From Sphingobium sp. WTD-1 (lineage in GTDB: Bacteria; Pseudomonadota; Alphaproteobacteria; Sphingomonadales; Sphingomonadaceae), in NCBI RefSeq assembly GCF_030128825.1, contig NZ_CP119127.1, forward strand, positions 4,205,501-4,269,500: a DNA stretch of 64,000 nt, in the 5' to 3' direction. Positions within the stretch are counted from its first letter, which is position 1. Each line of letters starts with the position of its first letter. The notes below the pieces were generated by a model. The model was given only the letters and a program-made list of their open reading frames with translations. It was not told the DNA's origin and did no database searches. Shown in pieces: positions 60,320 through 64,000 of this stretch. The position numbers were made by a program, and so were the translations under genes.

Positions 60320-60505
60320 TCAGCGGCGCTTCTTGGTATAAAGCAGGGCGGCGACGATCGCGGCCGAGCCGATGCCCACGGCAGTGCCCATCCACACGGC
60401 CTTTCCGGCCGACTTGCGCGCCGCATCGGCGAGATCGGGGGCATTATCCTCTGGCTGAAGGGCTTCTGCGCCGGCGTCCGGCACGCTCTCTTGGTTCTTC
60501 TTCAT
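60320..60505 (-). CDS. Small single-span membrane protein
   Basis: 61 residues from ATG 60505 (AAGGGGG upstream): an acidic soluble N-terminus (MKKNQESVPDAGAEALQPED) and one membrane span (AVWMGTAVGIGSAAIVAALL) ending in YTKKRR. No family is recognised. It is read toward the EF-hand gene and stops before its terminator. Confidence 0.65.
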   Translation of the reverse strand: MKKNQESVPDAGAEALQPEDNAPDLADAARKSAGKAVWMGTAVGIGSAAIVAALLYTKKRR

Positions 60506-60661
60506 AGTCCCCCTTCTATGCCGCAGCCCGGCGGGACTGAAAAGGGCTGACGTAGCGGCAAGGCCGGAAATTCGCCGTGCCACGCGCACGCCATGACGCC
60601 TGGCCCGCCGCCAGCAAAGCCCCGACGCCCTGCCCCTGCGAGCGATTTTCATCAGGGGGTC

Positions 60662-60699
60662 TTGACTTGCACCGCCCTTCCATGTTGGTAGCGCTATCA
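60662..60699 (+). promoter_or_regulatory. Promoter and LacI-type operator of the xyl operon
   Basis: TTGACT at 60662 could serve as -35, with a weak -10 (TTGGTA) 17 bases on, overlapping the palindrome TTGGTAGCGCTATCAA (60685-60700). The core TGGTAGCGCTATCA is identical to operator O1 of the TonB receptor. Repression by the LacI protein at 43.2 kb, or a close paralogue, is inferred. Confidence 0.68.
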
Positions 60700-60725
60700 A
60701 TCAACAACCAGGTGCATAGGAGAAG

Positions 60726-61877
60726 ATGATGCCGGGGGATACCGCCTTGCTTGACTGTCTGCCGCATGACTGGCGGACCGGGCTTTTCCTGGGCCGCATC
60801 CAGACGAACGCGGGCCCGAGCCCGATCCTGGTGTCGCAGGGCGTCGTTTACGACATGAGCGCGATCGCGCCGACCAGCGCCCAGTTGGTCGAGAAGCTGC
60901 CCTTCGTCGCCGCCACCGATGGCGAGAAGATCGGCGATCTGGACGCGATCGAAGCGGCCCTGCTGAGCCCGGTCGACCTGCAATGCGTCAAGGCATGCGG
61001 CGTGACCTTTGCCCTGTCGGCGCTGGAGCGCGTGATCGAGGAACGAGCGCGCGGCGATGCCGGCGCTGCTGCCGAAATCCGTGGTCGCCTGGAAGAGCGG
61101 GTGGGCGGATCGATCCGCGCCGTGGTGCCGGGCACCGAGGAAGCCGCAGCGCTGAAGGCCGCGCTGATCGAGGACGGCCTGTGGTCGCAATATCTGGAAG
61201 TGGCCATCGGCCCGGACGCGGAAGTGTTCACCAAGGCGCCGGTGCTGGCGACGGTCGGCCCGATGGCGGAAATCGGCATCCGGTCCGATTCCACCTGGAA
61301 CAATCCCGAGCCCGAGGTCGTGCTGCTGGTCAATGCCGATGGCCAGGCCGTGGGCGCGACGCTGGGCAATGACGTCAACCTGCGCGATTTCGAAGGGCGC
61401 TCCGCCCTGCTGCTGGGCAAGGCGAAGGACAATAATGCGTCCTGCTCGCTCGGCCCGCTCGTCCGCCTGTTCGACGGCGATTTCACCATCGACGATGTGC
61501 GCAATGCCGAAGTCGGCCTGACCATCGAGGGGCCGGAAGGCTATATGCTCGAAGGCACGAGCCGGATGGACCAGATCAGCCGCGATCCGCTGGAACTGGT
61601 GCGCCAGACCCTGTCGGAACATCAATATCCCGATGGCTTCGCCCTGTTCCTGGGCACGCTGTTCGCGCCCGTGCAGGACCGTGACGAGGAAGGCCGCGGC
61701 TTTACGCACAAGGTCGGTGACATCGTTGCCATCTCCACCCCGCGCCTGGGCAAGCTGATCAATCCGGTGGTGACGTCGAAGGACGCCGCCCCCTGGACCT
61801 TCGGCCTGACCGCGCTGATGACCAATCTTGCCGGGCGCGGTCTGCTCTCGGCCGTCGACCAGAAAGAAACTGCATGA
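60726..61877 (+). CDS. xylX: 2-keto-3-deoxy-D-xylonate dehydratase (FAH family), XylX
   Basis: 383 residues. PVDLQCVKACGVTFALSALERVIEERARGDAG (read as PVDLQCVKACGVTFALSALE and ERARGDAG), VAIGPDAEVFTKAPVLATVG, and GNDVNLRDFEGRSALLLGKA with KDNNASCSLGP closely follow Caulobacter XylX. The fumarylacetoacetate-hydrolase core has the metal site Glu-x-Glu in NNPEPEVVLLV. It dehydrates 2-keto-3-deoxyxylonate to alpha-ketoglutarate semialdehyde in the Weimberg route. First gene of the operon. Confidence 0.9.
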   Translation: MMPGDTALLDCLPHDWRTGLFLGRIQTNAGPSPILVSQGVVYDMSAIAPTSAQLVEKLPFVAATDGEKIGDLDAIEAALLSPVDLQCVKACGVTFALSALERVIEERARGDAGAAAEIRGRLEERVGGSIRAVVPGTEEAAALKAALIEDGLWSQYLEVAIGPDAEVFTKAPVLATVGPMAEIGIRSDSTWNNPEPEVVLLVNADGQAVGATLGNDVNLRDFEGRSALLLGKAKDNNASCSLGPLVRLFDGDFTIDDVRNAEVGLTIEGPEGYMLEGTSRMDQISRDPLELVRQTLSEHQYPDGFALFLGTLFAPVQDRDEEGRGFTHKVGDIVAISTPRLGKLINPVVTSKDAAPWTFGLTALMTNLAGRGLLSAVDQKETA

Positions 61878-62632
61878 GCCGCGCCATCTACCCGAGCCTG
61901 AAGGGCAAGCGGGTCTTCATCAGCGGCGGCGGCAGCGGCATCGGCGAAGGGCTGGTCGAAGCCTATGCGATGCAGGGCGCGCATGTCGCCTTCTGCGACA
62001 TCGCCATCCCCGAGAGCGAGGCCCTGGCCGCACGGCTGAGCGGCTGTGCCTTCACCCCGATCTTCCACGCCTGCGACCTGCGCGACATCGACGCGCTGCA
62101 GGCGATGATGGCGCGGGTCGAGGCGGAACTGGGCGGGATCGACATCCTGATCAACAACGCCGCCAATGACGATCGCCACACGATCGAGGACGTGACCCAG
62201 GCCTATTGGGACGAGCGGATGGCGGTCAATCTGCGCCACCAGTTCTTCGCGGCGCAGGCGGCGATCCCGGCGATGAAGCGCGCCGGCGGCGGCGTGATCC
62301 TGAACTTCGGTTCGATCAGCTGGCACCTGGCCCTGCCCGACCTCATCCTCTACCAGACCGCCAAGGCGGCGATCGAGGGGCTGACGCGCAGCCTGGCCCG
62401 CGACCTTGGCCGCGACAATATCCGCGTCAACACCATCATTCCGGGCAATGTGAAGACGCTGCGCCAGGAAAAATGGTACACGCCCGAAGGCGAGGCCGAG
62501 ATCGTCGCGGCCCAGTGCCTGGACGGCCGCATCCTGCCGGTCGATGTCGCCGCGCTGGCCATGTTCCTGTCGTCGGACGATGCGCGCTATTGCACCGGCC
62601 ATGACTATTTCATCGACGCCGGCTGGCGCTGA
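61874..62632 (+). CDS. xylB: D-xylose 1-dehydrogenase (SDR), XylB
   Basis: 252 residues, overlapping xylX by 4 bases. Rossmann Gly motif ISGGGSGIGEGLVEAYAMQG, then INNAANDDRH. Catalytic Ser in LNFGSISWHLALPDL and YxxxK in LYQTAKAAIEGL. The end of the protein (RYCTGHDYFIDAGWR) and QEKWYTPEGEAEIVAAQC are characteristic of Caulobacter-type xylose dehydrogenase. It oxidises xylose to xylonolactone. Confidence 0.92.
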   Translation: MSRAIYPSLKGKRVFISGGGSGIGEGLVEAYAMQGAHVAFCDIAIPESEALAARLSGCAFTPIFHACDLRDIDALQAMMARVEAELGGIDILINNAANDDRHTIEDVTQAYWDERMAVNLRHQFFAAQAAIPAMKRAGGGVILNFGSISWHLALPDLILYQTAKAAIEGLTRSLARDLGRDNIRVNTIIPGNVKTLRQEKWYTPEGEAEIVAAQCLDGRILPVDVAALAMFLSSDDARYCTGHDYFIDAGWR

Positions 62633-62633
62633 G

Positions 62634-63509
62634 ATGAGCGACGCCGCACCGCGCAGCGTCCTGTCGGTCGGGGCGATGCTGGGCGAAGGGCCGATCTGGG
62701 TCGCGCGCGAGGCGGCCTTGTGGTTCGTCGACATCAAGGGCCATGCGATCCACCGCTTCGACCCGGCGCTGGACGTGTCCAAGAGCTGGACCACGCCGGG
62801 CCAGGTCGGCTGGATCGTGCCGACCGACGACGGGCTGTTCGCGGTCGGCCTGCAATCGGGCGTGCATCGCTTCGATCCGAAGAGCGGCGCCTTCACCCTG
62901 CTCCACGCGCCCGAGGCGCATCGGCCGGGCAACCGGCTGAACGACGCCACGGTGGCGCCTGGCGGCGCCCTGTGGTTCGGATCGATGGACGATGCCGAGG
63001 AAGAGGAAAGCGGTCGCTTCTATCGACTGCATCGCGGCGACCTGGTCGAGAGCGGGCTGGCCGCCGTGTCGATCACCAACGGCCCTGCCCTCTCGCCCGA
63101 CGGGCGCATCCTCTATCATACTGACACGCTGGGCCGCGCCATCTGGCAATGTCCGGTCGATGCCGATGGCGTCGCCGGCGCCGCCACCCTGTTCACGCGG
63201 ATCGAGGATGGCGCGGGCTATCCCGACGGCCCCACGGTCGATGCCGAAGGCTGTCTGTGGACCGGGCTGTTCGGCGGATGGGCGGTGCGCCGCTATGACC
63301 CGGCCGGGCGGTTGATGCGCGAAATACGCTTTCCCGTCGCCAACATCACAAAGATCGCCTTTGGCGGCCCGGTCCTGATGACGGCCTATGCCACGACGGC
63401 GCGCAAGGGACTGGATGTGACAGCGTTGACAGAACAGCCCCTGGCAGGCGATCTGTTCGCCTTCGACGCCGGCGTCGCGGGGCTGCCCGGCCATGTCGCC
63501 ACGATATAG
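62634..63509 (+). CDS. xylC: Xylono-1,4-lactonase (SMP-30/gluconolactonase family), XylC
   Basis: 291 residues from ATG 62634, one base after the xylB stop. SMP-30 beta-propeller features: LGEGPIWVAREAALWFVDIK (metal Glu), RPGNRLNDATVAPGGALWFG (Asn/Asp), GPALSPDGRILYHTDT and DGPTVDAEGCLWTGLFGGW. It opens the lactone made by XylB. The order xylX-xylB-xylC supports the assignment. Confidence 0.92.
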   Translation: MSDAAPRSVLSVGAMLGEGPIWVAREAALWFVDIKGHAIHRFDPALDVSKSWTTPGQVGWIVPTDDGLFAVGLQSGVHRFDPKSGAFTLLHAPEAHRPGNRLNDATVAPGGALWFGSMDDAEEEESGRFYRLHRGDLVESGLAAVSITNGPALSPDGRILYHTDTLGRAIWQCPVDADGVAGAATLFTRIEDGAGYPDGPTVDAEGCLWTGLFGGWAVRRYDPAGRLMREIRFPVANITKIAFGGPVLMTAYATTARKGLDVTALTEQPLAGDLFAFDAGVAGLPGHVATI

Positions 63510-63538
63510 AAGAAATAGAGAGCTGGAAGGACAAGCAG

Positions 63539-64000
63539 ATGAGTGAGGGGAGCGCCGGGAAGGTCAATATGGCCTTCATCGCAGCGATCGTGGCCGTCGC
63601 CACGATCGGCGGTTTTATGTTCGGTTATGATTCGGGCGTCATCAACGGCACCCAGAAGGGGCTGGAAGCCGCCTTCGACCTGGGCAAGCTGGGCATCGGC
63701 GTCAATGTCGGCGCGATCCTGGTGGGCTCGTCGATCGGCGCATTCGGCGCGGGCCGCATGGCCGACATCATCGGCCGTCGCGGCGTGATGATGCTGGCGG
63801 CGATCCTGTTCCTGGTGAGCGCGCTGCTGGCCGGTGCCGCCGGTTCCTCCGCCATCTTCATCATCGCCCGCATCATCGGCGGTCTGGGCGTGGGCGCGGC
63901 GAGCGTCATCTCGCCGGTCTATATCTCCGAAGTCACCCCCGCATCGATCCGCGGCCGGCTGTCGAGCGTGCAGCAGGTGATGATCATTTCGGGCCTCACC
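63539..64000 (+). CDS. Sugar porter (MFS), probable xylose transporter, N-terminal part
   Basis: About 154 residues before the window ends, starting at ATG 63539 (GGAAGG upstream). IGGFMFGYDSGVINGTQKGL is the sugar-porter TM1 motif; GRMADIIGRRGVMMLAAILF is the RxGRR loop; VGAASVISPVYISEVTPASIRG (read as ISPVYISEVTPASIRG) is the PESPR-like/EhxPxxxRG region. As the last gene of the xyl cluster it probably imports xylose. Confidence 0.88.
   Translation, partial: MSEGSAGKVNMAFIAAIVAVATIGGFMFGYDSGVINGTQKGLEAAFDLGKLGIGVNVGAILVGSSIGAFGAGRMADIIGRRGVMMLAAILFLVSALLAGAAGSSAIFIIARIIGGLGVGAASVISPVYISEVTPASIRGRLSSVQQVMIISGLT

Overview
The window is GC-rich chromosomal DNA from an alphaproteobacterium, most likely a sphingomonad (Sphingobium/Novosphingobium type). 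The reasons are a D-mannonate dehydratase that aligns residue for residue with the founding Novosphingobium ManD, a Caulobacter-type XylX/XylB/XylC xylose set, a very large TonB-dependent receptor beside glycoside hydrolases, and several dispersed intergenic repeats. The genus is inferred from remembered family features; no database search was possible.

Layout. Positions 1-2.1 kb: truncated proline catabolism gene putA, divergent from its Lrp-type regulator. 2.1-3.3 kb: a secreted SGNH esterase. 3461-25897: a Mu-like transposable prophage in reverse orientation, with TG...CA ends, clustered transposase-binding-type repeats at both ends and a 5-bp target duplication (TTTGC). Reading leftwards from its left end it holds a repressor, Ner, a small early operon with ParB-like and methyltransferase genes, then capsid, sheath, tube, a frameshifted tail chaperone, tape measure, baseplate and fibre genes, and finally a two-gene HEPN-containing cargo next to the right end. 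Terminase, portal, lysis genes and intact transposase genes are missing. One reading frame at 19.1-19.8 kb is an in-frame mosaic of an early protein, the MuA core and the tail of the capsid protease, which looks like the scar of internal deletions. The element should therefore be defective.

26.1-44.2 kb: a glucuronoxylan/hexuronate utilisation locus (TonB receptor, GH2, UxuB, ExuT-like transporter, ManD, two GH3 enzymes, divergent GH67 alpha-glucuronidase, LacI regulator). 44.5-56.6 kb: a complete type II secretion operon, gspC to gspN plus the prepilin peptidase. 56.8-60.5 kb: 2OG dioxygenase, small proteins, purB and an EF-hand protein. 60.7-64.0 kb: xylX-xylB-xylC and a truncated sugar porter, i.e. 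oxidative xylose catabolism.

The parts fit together. GH67 and the GH3 enzymes trim (4-O-methyl)glucuronoxylo-oligomers brought in by the TonB receptor. UxuB and ManD carry hexuronate towards 2-keto-3-deoxygluconate, and XylB/C/X oxidise the released xylose. LacI-type palindromes close to TGGTAGCGCTATCA lie in front of the TonB receptor, between GH3 and GH67, and in front of xylX about 31 kb away, so one LacI repressor may tie both halves into one regulon. The type II system between them could export the depolymerases, although none is encoded in this window.
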